Part shown: piece by piece, positions 46,696 to 56,200 of the stretch
Position numbering within the stretch: the first letter of the stretch is position 1
Layout of the letters: each line of letters opens with the position of its first letter
Assembly (NCBI GenBank): GCA_903859705.1
Contig: CAIONQ010000103.1
Coordinates: 62,001-126,000, forward strand
Origin: an uncultured Chthonomonas sp.
GTDB taxonomy: Bacteria; Armatimonadota; Chthonomonadetes; Chthonomonadales; Chthonomonadaceae
Direction of reading: 5' to 3'
Length of the DNA stretch: 64,000 nucleotides
Notes under the pieces: generated by a model
Seen by the model: only the letters and a program-made list of their open reading frames with translations
Told to the model about the DNA's origin: nothing
Databases searched by the model: none
Position numbers and translations under genes: made by a program

Positions 46696-49600
46696 TCAAT
46701 TCGCTCCCGGAATTCTTGTGGCAGGGCGTACAGATCTGCGGTCTGGCTGGCGTGCCCATACTTTAACGGTGTCATCTGCACTGCACGTAACAATCTTATT
46801 ACCGTCTGCGGAAAACAGGCATTTAAGAACCACGTTATCGTGGCCCTTCAGTGTGAGTACTTCTCGCCCGGTTTGCGTGTCCCATACTCGGGCTGTTTTA
46901 TCGGCGCTTCCGGTAACCAACCTGCGGCCATCCGGAGAGAACGCAATAGAGTAAAGAGAGTTAGCATGCCCACGCAGCTCTCTAATAATCTTTCCTGTAT
47001 GCGCATCCCATATGCGGGCGGTGTTGTCTCCGCTGCCAGTTTGATCGGCCTCTGTGCCAGCCAATCGGCCGCCATCTGGAGACCAACAGATGCCCGTTAC
47101 AAACGAGGCAGCAGCATCCTCTCCCGATTCTCGGGGGCAGGCACGCCACATCTTTTGAAGTGCCCCCGTAGCGGAATCAAACACTCTCACCTGGTTATCC
47201 GCTCCGCCGCATGCAATCCATTTGCCATCTGGTGAATACGCAGCATCCATAATGATGGCAGAGTTCTTAAGCAGCGTGTGGCGCAATGTGCCGTTTTCTG
47301 TGTTTAGCACAATCAGCCCGGTGGTTTGCGGTGCACCCATAGAGCCAACGCCGGCGCAAATACGGGCACCGTCTGGTGAGAAGGATAAGCAAGAAATAGG
47401 AGCGGGGCCGGTATGTACCACCAGCCTCTCATGCCTTGTGCGAGTATCCATAATGTGTACCGCACCGGCAGCATCACCGGCAGCAAGGGTTGTGCCGTCC
47501 TTTGCAAGTGCTATGGCTGTTATGAATGACTTCTGGGCCAGCAGTGTTGCAGTTTGCAGGCCGGTGAGCGTGCTCCACTGGCGAACAGTGCCATCATTGC
47601 CACCACTGTAAACAGTTACGCCGTCATTAGCTATTGCCATATCTGTAACTGTACCAAGGTGCCCGGCCAGAGTAACCGTATCCCTGCGCTTTGAGGCATC
47701 CCAAATTCGGGCGGTATTATCGAAACTACCGGTAACCAGCCTTCTGCCATCTGGAGTAAAACAGACTGCCGAAACCGGATCTGTGTGCCCTTTAAGCGTG
47801 AGGATGTGCTGGCCAGTGGCGGCGTTGGCAATGCGCACTGTGTTATCGTAACCAGCCGTTGCAAGGCGGGCCCCATCAGGAGAAAATGCCACACCGCCAA
47901 CAGCCTGCGTATGCCCGGTAATGGTGTACATTGTCTGGTCGCTCTCAATGTCCCACACACGGGCTGTATTATCGTAAGAACCAGATGCAAGCTGCCGGCT
48001 ATCCGGTGAAAAAGCCACGCTGATAACGGGTTGTTTGTGCCCTTGAAGGATGTGCGCTTCTCGGCCCGAATCCGCATCCCAGATACGAATTCTGCCATCG
48101 GATCCTCCTGCAGCGATCGAGTGGCCGTCGGCAGAGTAAGCTACGCCGCTAAATGTGGACATCGAAACAAAGCGGGAATAAACCGGCGTGCCGGTGCGCA
48201 CATTCCACATTGAAACCGCAGCAGATTTGCGCTGATCGCCGCCACCCGAAACTAGTCGGCTTCCATCAGGGCTAAACGCAATAGATAGAATTGCATTTCC
48301 TGGTGTATGGATGTTGGCAACTATTTTAACAGGATTGTGCAAATCGATTACCTGGATAGATTGTGCTACTGAGCCTACTGCAACGAGGTTTCCATCTGTG
48401 CTGATTGCCAGGCTGGTAATAGGGCCACCAACCTGAACAGGAACGCGTTCGATTTCTCTGCCAAGTAGAATGTCCCAGATGCGAACTGTTCTATCGAAGC
48501 CAGCGGTAGCAATTCGCCTGCCATCCCGGAAACTTGCCACGGATGTTACATGGTTTGTGTGGCCACGTAAAGTCAAGAGATCCAGGCTGCAGCCGCGAAG
48601 CCAATACCCCCATTCAAATCCATGAACTGCTCCGCTGTCTGATTCCCTCAAAAGGTCTAGCACGCGGGAAATATTGTTATTTTCATAGGCTTGCTGAGCC
48701 AGGTTCATATTTGCAATGTAGAGCAGGCGGTTTGAATTGGCCGCCTCTTCCGCGGCATTTTTGCGGGCAGACAGCGCTCCATTCAGTGCAGATTGCCGTT
48801 CATCCAGCGCAATCTTGCGCTGTGTTGCAAGTTCCAGCACTTTCTTGTTGGCAGCCAGAACCTCCTTCTCGTTGCGATCTGCACGGCTGGCTTCATCAAA
48901 TGCAGCTATGGCGCTGTCTCGCGCTTTCTGCTCGCTGTCCCAGGCTTCAATCTGAGCATGCTTCGCCAGCGAAGCTTCTTTCTCGGCCTGTTTCTGGTTG
49001 AGCGCAGATTCCTTACTTGCGGCTTGCGCAATCTGGCGCAGATGGTTTTCCCTGTCAAAATTACGTTGGGCATTAAATGCGAGAAATGCAGCGGCGAGTA
49101 CAACACCGGCAGAAACGAGTGCTGATCTCAGCAAACCGGTCCGGTAGGCGCGTTGCTGCCGTCTGAGCTCGGCGTGCGGCATGTGAGTAAGGATCCACTC
49201 CGCATTAAATACGGTGCTGTAGATACGGTTGCGTACTTTGAGCAAGCCATCTTCAACCCGCACAACTCCGGAGAGGCGCAGTACGGGCACTACAGGGTTA
49301 GTTTCATCATCGGCCACGCGCTTGCCAATAAGGACATCTCGGTAGAGCTCGAGCATCGCCGCAATATCCACCTCGGATTTCAACAGCCGATTATGAACAA
49401 ACGCAAGGTTGTCATCGCTTTCGCGGGCTGTTTTCGTGAGAAACAACTCTTCACAAAAGCGATCAATATCTGAATTACCCAGAACCAGATTTTCATCGGC
49501 TCTGTCTGACAGGGCTTTGCATAGGCGCTGTGTCAGGTAAGGATGCCCGCCGGTCCAGTACAGAACTCTATCCAGTACGGCATTGCCGCCAGGTAAGCCA

Positions 49601-50301
49601 GAGGCAAGCGGGCCTGCTTCTGCCACTGAGAAATCTGTAACAACAATGCGCCGCCCAATATTGAAAGGGCTGATGCGGCTTTCCATGATCAAATCTGCCG
49701 GGTTAGCAACGCCCAGTAAACAAAATGTAATTCGATTAAACAGCGGATCCTGAGTGCGGCGGTTGTAGCACTCCCTGATTCCCGCAAAGAACTCATCAGC
49801 AGAAAAGGGTAGGCTTCTAACCGCGTCGATTTCATCAACAAAAATAACGAGGCGTCCATCACGCTCGTTGAGGCGGCTTAAAACCACTCGCCTCAAAACT
49901 TCCATCCACCGTTGCATTGGCCCGAGCCGCGCAGTGCTTCGCCAACAATCCTCAAGCTCATCTTCAAGATCTAACTGCTCGCCAAGCAGTGTCAGCATGC
50001 CAAGATACCATTGCTCAGGCGAGAGGTTCTGGCCAACTGCAGTAAGGTCGATGATCGCTATCCGTACGCCCTCTGCTATAAGGCGATTTGCGGTGCGGAT
50101 CATCAACGATGACTTGCCCATCTGCCGTGTATTCAGTACATAGCAGAACTCGGAGCTACTGAGACTTTCATAGAGATCGGTATCTGCCCTACGTACCACG
50201 TACGATGGGGCGCCAGAAGGCAAAGTGCCTCCCGTAACATAAAACTGATCGGGCACAATTGAGGGATTCCCATTATTGTCTGCTGTAGGTGTAGTAGCCA
50301 T
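46696..50301 (-). CDS. STAND-like AAA, transmembrane, 14x WD40 protein
   Basis: A 1201-residue protein. The N-terminal AAA-like NTPase has Walker A-type [10 protein letters not shown] (57-66) and Walker B IFVDEID (153-159) and a winged-helix-like region to about 375. One transmembrane helix lies at about 392-412; a coiled coil (about 415-540, Ala/Lys/Glu-rich) leads into fourteen WD40 blades (about 575-1195), enough for two seven-bladed propellers, with RIWD/VWD ends. The WD40s probably sit outside and sense a ligand, passing the signal to the NTPase. Its NTPase is a clear paralog of the one in the next gene. No strong ribosome site precedes the ATG. Confidence 0.92.
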   Translation of the reverse strand: MATTPTADNNGNPSIVPDQFYVTGGTLPSGAPSYVVRRADTDLYESLSSSEFCYVLNTRQMGKSSLMIRTANRLIAEGVRIAIIDLTAVGQNLSPEQWYLGMLTLLGEQLDLEDELEDCWRSTARLGPMQRWMEVLRRVVLSRLNERDGRLVIFVDEIDAVRSLPFSADEFFAGIRECYNRRTQDPLFNRITFCLLGVANPADLIMESRISPFNIGRRIVVTDFSVAEAGPLASGLPGGNAVLDRVLYWTGGHPYLTQRLCKALSDRADENLVLGNSDIDRFCEELFLTKTARESDDNLAFVHNRLLKSEVDIAAMLELYRDVLIGKRVADDETNPVVPVLRLSGVVRVEDGLLKVRNRIYSTVFNAEWILTHMPHAELRRQQRAYRTGLLRSALVSAGVVLAAAFLAFNAQRNFDRENHLRQIAQAASKESALNQKQAEKEASLAKHAQIEAWDSEQKARDSAIAAFDEASRADRNEKEVLAANKKVLELATQRKIALDERQSALNGALSARKNAAEEAANSNRLLYIANMNLAQQAYENNNISRVLDLLRESDSGAVHGFEWGYWLRGCSLDLLTLRGHTNHVTSVASFRDGRRIATAGFDRTVRIWDILLGREIERVPVQVGGPITSLAISTDGNLVAVGSVAQSIQVIDLHNPVKIVANIHTPGNAILSIAFSPDGSRLVSGGGDQRKSAAVSMWNVRTGTPVYSRFVSMSTFSGVAYSADGHSIAAGGSDGRIRIWDADSGREAHILQGHKQPVISVAFSPDSRQLASGSYDNTARVWDIESDQTMYTITGHTQAVGGVAFSPDGARLATAGYDNTVRIANAATGQHILTLKGHTDPVSAVCFTPDGRRLVTGSFDNTARIWDASKRRDTVTLAGHLGTVTDMAIANDGVTVYSGGNDGTVRQWSTLTGLQTATLLAQKSFITAIALAKDGTTLAAGDAAGAVHIMDTRTRHERLVVHTGPAPISCLSFSPDGARICAGVGSMGAPQTTGLIVLNTENGTLRHTLLKNSAIIMDAAYSPDGKWIACGGADNQVRVFDSATGALQKMWRACPRESGEDAAASFVTGICWSPDGGRLAGTEADQTGSGDNTARIWDAHTGKIIRELRGHANSLYSIAFSPDGRRLVTGSADKTARVWDTQTGREVLTLKGHDNVVLKCLFSADGNKIVTCSADDTVKVWARQPDRRSVRPATRIPGAN

Positions 50302-50531
50302 ACTATATAGAGGGACGCGCGGTTCAGTAGTTCGTTACGGCTCTGTTATCGTCTCTGGTGTGCTCCACGAGGCGACTGAGATGAAATTCACAAGCCGGTA
50401 ATCGTAGAAAGTGATTTAGATTCTATCTTGCATGCATTCTATACCGGATGGCTGAACGCGTTCGGGGTAGAATTGACGGGCTCGCTGCGAAAATTGGCAC
50501 GGCGGGCAGTTACTCACCGAGCACTGAAAGT

Positions 50532-51281
50532 ATGAAGATGTCAGAGAAACCATCCACCGTAACGTCTGTAGAAGCCGAGCCAGATGCGCTACGGGCCGAC
50601 CCGGTAAAAAGCCGTCGCGTTGGAATAACCGTATCCGTGTTCCTGATGCTGATATCGGTTGCAATTACTTCGACGTTTATTGCAATCGGAGGTTCGCTTG
50701 CCGTACGTAATCTGATGGCAACGGGCTGGAATCAAACCAGAGGGTTGTTGATTACGGCGAAAGCCGAGCATGCTGGCGGCAAGAAAGAAAACCCACTTGT
50801 GCCTTTGGTTCGGTATCAGTTTACAGTAAACGGTAAAACGTACACAAGTGATCACTGGTCGCCGGCAGGCGATGGTCCAGATCTCCTGGGACAGATTGAG
50901 CGTTTGAAAGCCGCATCCCCACTGATTGTGCACTACAACCCGCGTAATCCGGCTGATTCTGCCCTAGTAATGCCATCTATGCACCTCGGCTATCTGCCGC
51001 TTACCCTTGGAATTGGCCTGTTCTTCATACTTGTAATAGCCGTAAGTGGGGGAACGCTGTTTGCTGCCATTTACCCAGAGGTGGCAGCTTTAGAGGACAC
51101 ACCTGCACGCAGAGCCATAAAGCTAAGTTTGCGGATAGGGTTTGTTCTAACATTAACAAGCCTTACTGGCCTGGTTACCCTGCTAACGGGTTTGCAGGGA
51201 GGATGGTGGCAATGGATAATTTCTGTGGTAGGTGTGCTTGTTGTTGTGAACCGAAGCCGTAAATCGGACTTAAAACGATAG
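50532..51281 (+). CDS. DUF3592-like membrane protein
   Basis: A 249-residue protein. A Pro/Ser-rich N-terminal tail, then transmembrane helices at about 30-55, 150-175 and near the C terminus, with a beta domain containing VPLVRYQFTVNGKTYTSD and IVHYNPRNP. This is the DUF3592 fold. The start is uncertain: ATG 50532, ATG 50538 and the upstream ATG 50448 all lack a good ribosome site. Divergent from the WD40 gene, and upstream of the macroglobulin. Confidence 0.78.
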   Translation: MKMSEKPSTVTSVEAEPDALRADPVKSRRVGITVSVFLMLISVAITSTFIAIGGSLAVRNLMATGWNQTRGLLITAKAEHAGGKKENPLVPLVRYQFTVNGKTYTSDHWSPAGDGPDLLGQIERLKAASPLIVHYNPRNPADSALVMPSMHLGYLPLTLGIGLFFILVIAVSGGTLFAAIYPEVAALEDTPARRAIKLSLRIGFVLTLTSLTGLVTLLTGLQGGWWQWIISVVGVLVVVNRSRKSDLKR

Positions 51282-51357
51282 GTACGCCAGTAACCTGATT
51301 ATTACTGCCTCCGTCCTATCTCTGAACCTGGGGCCACTGACGTGATAGCTGGTTAGA

Positions 51358-51375
51358 GGCTTGTATGATCAAGCC
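51358..51375. promoter_or_regulatory. Inverted repeat around a -10-like box upstream of the macroglobulin
   Basis: GGCTTG (51358-51363) and CAAGCC (51370-51375) flank TATGAT (51364-51369), 44 bases before ATG 51419. The symmetry around a -10-like hexamer would fit a repressor operator, but no good -35 is seen. Confidence 0.35.
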
Positions 51376-51418
51376 GTTTACACGCCCCTAATTTCTTTTG
51401 GCCAACGGAGGTAATGTG

Positions 51419-54400
51419 ATGCAGGCTTGGAATCTGAGACACTTGGCGTTGCGCTTTCTCATCTATGCAGAGGCGGCAGCATTCTGTTTGATAACGGCCG
51501 GAATGGCATTGGGACAGGATGCCGCCAGAAGCTCGAAGGCTGGCGATGGATTTGATGTTTCACCGTTGGAAGTACGAGTGCTTGGACAGCGATCCTGGTT
51601 TTCTGGCGGCCCTGCAAGTTTGCGTGTTGTGGTAACTAACCACAATTCGGGGCAGCCCTTGCTGGCGCGGGTAAATTTACGCCTGGAGCAGGTGACTGGC
51701 ACACAAGTTAAGGGTAATGCCATACCGCTTTATGCGGGCACAACAAATTCTGCCGGTACGCTCGATGCAACTTTTAAAGTGCCTGGAGTTCCGGTAGGAT
51801 CTTATCGGCTTACTGTTGCAACAAAAAGTCCGGCTGGTTCAGATACCATTGAAGAAAATCTACAGATACAGCGCAGTGCCGAGGTTTTGTTCACGTGTGA
51901 TAAGCCTATCTATCAGCCGTCTCAAACGATTCATATGCGGGCTCTTGGCCTTGATATGGCTGCCAGAATTGCGCTTTCAAATCAGCCAGTAACATTTGAG
52001 GCTGAGGATGCACGCGGCAATAAAGTGTTTAAGAAGCATGCGGTACTTTCGCAACATGGCGTGGCTTCGGCAGATTTTGAGTTGGCAGATGAAGTTAATA
52101 TGGGCGTATACACGCTCCGAGCTATCCTGCCAACCAATACCGTTGAGAAGAAAATTAACGTTAGCAGATACGTGCTGCCGCGATACAAAGCGACCCTAAC
52201 TTTTGGAAAGCCCTACTACTTGCCCGGTGAAACGGTGCATGCAACCTTAACTGCAAACTACTTTTTCGGCAAGCCAGTGAGCGGGGGAAAGGCAAAAGTC
52301 GTTGCCAGTACACCGGTAATTGGACTGGAACAGATCGCTACTCTTGAGGGCGTTACCGATGCTGCCGGAAAATACGCTTTTCAATTTAAGTTACCGGATT
52401 CGTTTGTAGGCCAGCCGTTTGAGCAGGGCAAAGGTGCCGTGCTGCTCGCCGCCACACTTAAGGATGCCGCGGACCATACACAAGAGGTATCTGCATCTGC
52501 CCCGGTAGTAAAAGACCCGATTTCTGTGTTGGCGGTTCCTGAACACAAAGGCATCGTTAAAGGCATACCGAATCGGATATATGTTGCTGTGGCATCACCA
52601 GACGGCGCGCCAACAGTAAATGCCACCGTTGATGTGCGGGTACAACCTCTTCCTGCCCCGGGCACGCTCAAGCCGGTTCCTTACCGAGGCGTCAAAACCG
52701 ATGCTCTGGGGCTGGCTGCAGTTGATTTTACACCTACCTCGGATAGTGCCAGGGTTATGATCGACGTTACGGATGTTTCGGGACACCATGCTTATCGTGA
52801 GATCGATATTGCCGGGGCCAATGTGGATCAGAATTTGATTTTGCGTGCCGATAAATCTCTCGCGAAAGTGGGAGAGATTTTGAGCCTAACTGCAATGAGT
52901 CCCTCGGCATCAGGCACTCTGTTTCTGGATGTCATTCGAAATAAACAAACAATCCTAACAGTTGCGAAGCCATTTTCACAGGGCAAGGCAGATGCACGGA
53001 TAACAATTACGCCCGATATGGCGGGCACGCTTGAACTAAACGCATACCGTATTCTTCCTAACGAGCAGATAGTTCGGGATACACGCACAGTGTTGGTAAC
53101 GAACGCAACCGACCTTGTTATCGATGCCGCTCTGGATCACAAAGAGTATAAGCCAGGTGGCGAAGCTACCATACAATTTACTGTAACCGATGGCGCTAAA
53201 CACCCGGTTCTGGCAGCACTAGGTATAGCTATTGTAGATGAAAGTGTGTTTGGCCTTTCTGAGATGCACCCGGGACTTGAGAAGGTGTACTTCAATCTCG
53301 AAAAAGAGTTGATGACTCCGAAATATGAGATTCACGGGCTGAGGCCAACGTTCTTAATGGAGCCGCAATCCGGGCCTATCACAATCAAGAATCGTGAGAT
53401 GGCAGCAGCTGTCCTCCTTGCTAGCGCACCCGTTTCCGATGCTTACCAGGTAAATGCAAATAGCTTCCAAACACGGTGGATGCACGTGCAAGAGAAGCTA
53501 GTTGCACGCATGGTAAATGCCTGCCAGAGCATTTCAAGCGCGGCAGATAAGTACCGCCGGGATACTGGCTCGATCCTTGCAGAAGGGGATGGCCTGCATG
53601 TGCTTGTGGAACGTGGCTACCTTACCGAGAGCCAGCTATTGGACCCATGGAGCACCCCTTATAAGATTTCAAACGTGCAGAGCGGATTTCAGTACTTCAC
53701 AATCGCGAGTGCTGGCCCGGATCGAAAGTGGGGCACAGCAGACGACACTGCAAACGTGAATCGTTACGGCACTATGGGGCGTTTTGGAGGCCAGGGTTTT
53801 GGTGGCAGAATGCGTGGTGGTGGATTTGCTGGCGGTGGTGCTGCTGCTGAATTTGGGGCTGTAAGGGCTCTCGGCGGCAAAGCAATGATGTTAGAGGATA
53901 GGTTTGCGGAACCAATGGCAGCGGCAAGGGCAATGGATTTTAACCGTGCTACAGCATTGAAAAAAGACGTGAAACTTGATGCAGCCGGAGGTTCCAGTGG
54001 TGCCGCAGAACCGCGAGTTCGGCAATATTTCCCTGAAACCATGATGTGGCGACCAGAGCTAATAACAGATGAGCAGGGCAAGGCCCGCCTTACTGTTCCG
54101 CTGGCAGATTCAATAACAACCTGGCGCGTTAGTGTGCTGGGGAATACAATTGGCAGCATGGTTGGCAGCGCATCATTGCCGATAAAAGTGTTCCAGGATT
54201 TCTTCGTTGAGCTGGATATGCCGCTGACGCTAACTCAGAACGATCATGTTGAAGTGCCAGTGGCGATATACAACTATCTTAACAGCTCGCAAGATGTAAC
54301 TGTTAAGCTTGAGCCAGAAGCCTGGTATCAGCTTGATGGAAGCCCGCTTCGGACTGTGCATCTTGCCGCTGGCGAAGTTACATCCGTTCACTTCCCGCTA

Positions 54401-56116
54401 AAGGTATCGGCAATCGGCAGACACACACTAACTGCCACGGCGCGTGGTACTCGCCTTTCTGATGCGGTGCGCCGACCCATTGAGGTTACTCCTGATGGTA
54501 AAGAGCAACTGCAAACAATAAACGACGTATTAAGCGGAACTTCAGACCGGCAGATTACCGTTCCTGCAAATGCTATCGCAGGTGCATCGACTCTCTGGCT
54601 CAAGGTATATCCTGGCAGCTTTAGTCAGTTGATTGAGGGACTGGATGGCATTTTACGCATGCCGAATGGATGCTTTGAGCAGACAAGCTCCACTACTTAT
54701 CCCAACATCCTCGTACTCGACTATCTCAAGACCACAAAGAAGGTAAATCCTGAGATACAGATGAAGGCCGAACAGTACATCAATATCGGATACCAACGGC
54801 TGGTTACTTTTGAATGCAAGAATGGTGGGTTCAGCTGGTTCGGTAACGAGCCCGCGCATCAAGTGCTCACGGCTTATGGTCTGCTGGAGTTCAGTGACAT
54901 GGCAAAGGTTCACGATGTGGACCCCGGCGTAATTTCACGCACGAGCAACTGGCTAGCTGGTAGGCAAAGTAAAGATGGAAGCTGGAATGAAACCGGGCAG
55001 GGGATTGCTGAAGGAATTATCAACCGGCAAACGGGCAGCTTGCGGACTACCGCTTACACTGCGTGGGCACTGGCAGAAAGTGGTTTCGCTGGCCCCCAGC
55101 TTGCGAATGGTGTGCGCTACGTTATAGATCACCTGGACGGGGCCAAAGATCCGTACACACTGGCTGTAATCCTAAATCTGCTCGCCAAAACAGACCGTAA
55201 CGGCTCGGTTACATCTACGGTGGCTCAAAAGCTTATTGCACTTGCGCACACTACGGATAAGACAGCGTTCTGGCAAACAGATACCGCAACGTTTACCGGT
55301 GCGCGTTCGATTGGAGCTGATCTTGAAACCACAGGGTTGGCAGCTTATGCCCTGGTAAAATGGGGTAAGAACTCTACCTTTACAAACAAGGTGCTTTCTT
55401 ACCTCGTTCAGAGCAAGGATGCTTTTGGTACGTGGCAATCTACGCAGGGTACGGTGTGGGCACTTAAGGCACTCATCTACGCCAGCCATGGAGGTTCCGG
55501 CGGCGGTAAAGGTACCCTTACGGTTACTGCAAATGGGAAACCGGCTGCTCAGGTTAATATTACTGAAGATGACAGTGAATTGATGAGGCAGATCGATCTG
55601 CGCGAGCTGATTAAGCCAGGTGCGAACACCATCCATCTGGATTTCAAGGGCGACGGATCGCCTCAATATCAGATTGTGGCTAGAAGCTATGTTCCGTGGG
55701 CCAATAATCCAGGTGGAGCGCCGCCATTCCAGCCACTTTCAATTGCAGTGAATTACGATCAACGTACCCTTGCTCAAAACGACCTCGCAGGCGTTACCGT
55801 AACAGTTCACAACAATACAGAGAGAATTGCAGAGATGCCTCTGATTGACATCGGGATTCCACCAGGATTTACTGTGGAGCCCGAGCTGTTGGATGACCTT
55901 GTGAAGGAGAAGAAGATTAGCAAGTACACAATTTCTGGCAGGCAGCTTATTGTGTATCTCGAAAAGATTGGTCCTACCGAGACCATAGATGTGCGATACA
56001 AGATCCGTGCAAAGTACCCAATTAGGGCAAAGACCCCGCTAAGCAAGGTATATCCGTACTACAATCCTGAAAAGGCCTCTGTATCGGCGCCGCAGCTGCT
56101 TACCGTAACCCGGTAA
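51419..56116 (+). CDS. Secreted bacterial alpha-2-macroglobulin with pseudopilin-like insert
   Basis: A 1565-residue secreted protein with a signal peptide (cut near MALGQ). Macroglobulin-like beta domains (about 35-640) are followed by a bait-like region (about 680-860), a macroglobulin domain (about 875-960), the thioester domain with intact C1085-F-E-Q (GCFEQTSS) and a C-terminal receptor-like domain. The bait-like region contains about 85 residues with DPWSTPYK and SAGPDRKWGTADD, as in GspG-type pseudopilins, then Gly-rich sequence. The thioester should trap attacking proteases. ATG 51419 is 6 bases behind GGAGGT. Unlike ECAM, there is no lipobox and no PBP1C neighbour. Confidence 0.93.
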   Translation: MQAWNLRHLALRFLIYAEAAAFCLITAGMALGQDAARSSKAGDGFDVSPLEVRVLGQRSWFSGGPASLRVVVTNHNSGQPLLARVNLRLEQVTGTQVKGNAIPLYAGTTNSAGTLDATFKVPGVPVGSYRLTVATKSPAGSDTIEENLQIQRSAEVLFTCDKPIYQPSQTIHMRALGLDMAARIALSNQPVTFEAEDARGNKVFKKHAVLSQHGVASADFELADEVNMGVYTLRAILPTNTVEKKINVSRYVLPRYKATLTFGKPYYLPGETVHATLTANYFFGKPVSGGKAKVVASTPVIGLEQIATLEGVTDAAGKYAFQFKLPDSFVGQPFEQGKGAVLLAATLKDAADHTQEVSASAPVVKDPISVLAVPEHKGIVKGIPNRIYVAVASPDGAPTVNATVDVRVQPLPAPGTLKPVPYRGVKTDALGLAAVDFTPTSDSARVMIDVTDVSGHHAYREIDIAGANVDQNLILRADKSLAKVGEILSLTAMSPSASGTLFLDVIRNKQTILTVAKPFSQGKADARITITPDMAGTLELNAYRILPNEQIVRDTRTVLVTNATDLVIDAALDHKEYKPGGEATIQFTVTDGAKHPVLAALGIAIVDESVFGLSEMHPGLEKVYFNLEKELMTPKYEIHGLRPTFLMEPQSGPITIKNREMAAAVLLASAPVSDAYQVNANSFQTRWMHVQEKLVARMVNACQSISSAADKYRRDTGSILAEGDGLHVLVERGYLTESQLLDPWSTPYKISNVQSGFQYFTIASAGPDRKWGTADDTANVNRYGTMGRFGGQGFGGRMRGGGFAGGGAAAEFGAVRALGGKAMMLEDRFAEPMAAARAMDFNRATALKKDVKLDAAGGSSGAAEPRVRQYFPETMMWRPELITDEQGKARLTVPLADSITTWRVSVLGNTIGSMVGSASLPIKVFQDFFVELDMPLTLTQNDHVEVPVAIYNYLNSSQDVTVKLEPEAWYQLDGSPLRTVHLAAGEVTSVHFPLKVSAIGRHTLTATARGTRLSDAVRRPIEVTPDGKEQLQTINDVLSGTSDRQITVPANAIAGASTLWLKVYPGSFSQLIEGLDGILRMPNGCFEQTSSTTYPNILVLDYLKTTKKVNPEIQMKAEQYINIGYQRLVTFECKNGGFSWFGNEPAHQVLTAYGLLEFSDMAKVHDVDPGVISRTSNWLAGRQSKDGSWNETGQGIAEGIINRQTGSLRTTAYTAWALAESGFAGPQLANGVRYVIDHLDGAKDPYTLAVILNLLAKTDRNGSVTSTVAQKLIALAHTTDKTAFWQTDTATFTGARSIGADLETTGLAAYALVKWGKNSTFTNKVLSYLVQSKDAFGTWQSTQGTVWALKALIYASHGGSGGGKGTLTVTANGKPAAQVNITEDDSELMRQIDLRELIKPGANTIHLDFKGDGSPQYQIVARSYVPWANNPGGAPPFQPLSIAVNYDQRTLAQNDLAGVTVTVHNNTERIAEMPLIDIGIPPGFTVEPELLDDLVKEKKISKYTISGRQLIVYLEKIGPTETIDVRYKIRAKYPIRAKTPLSKVYPYYNPEKASVSAPQLLTVTR

Positions 56117-56127
56117 CTGCTGGCAGG

Positions 56128-56180
56128 CACAAACACAAAGCCCGGTCCCTATGCAACAGGGACCGGGCTTTGTGTTTGTG
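56128..56180. terminator. Very long bidirectional terminator hairpin
   Basis: A perfect 23-bp stem (56128-56150 with 56158-56180), 7-base loop. A/T-rich outer arms supply T tracts in both directions. It sits between the convergent macroglobulin and cytochrome genes. Confidence 0.92.
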
Positions 56181-56200
56181 TTGAGGAACAATATCATCCC

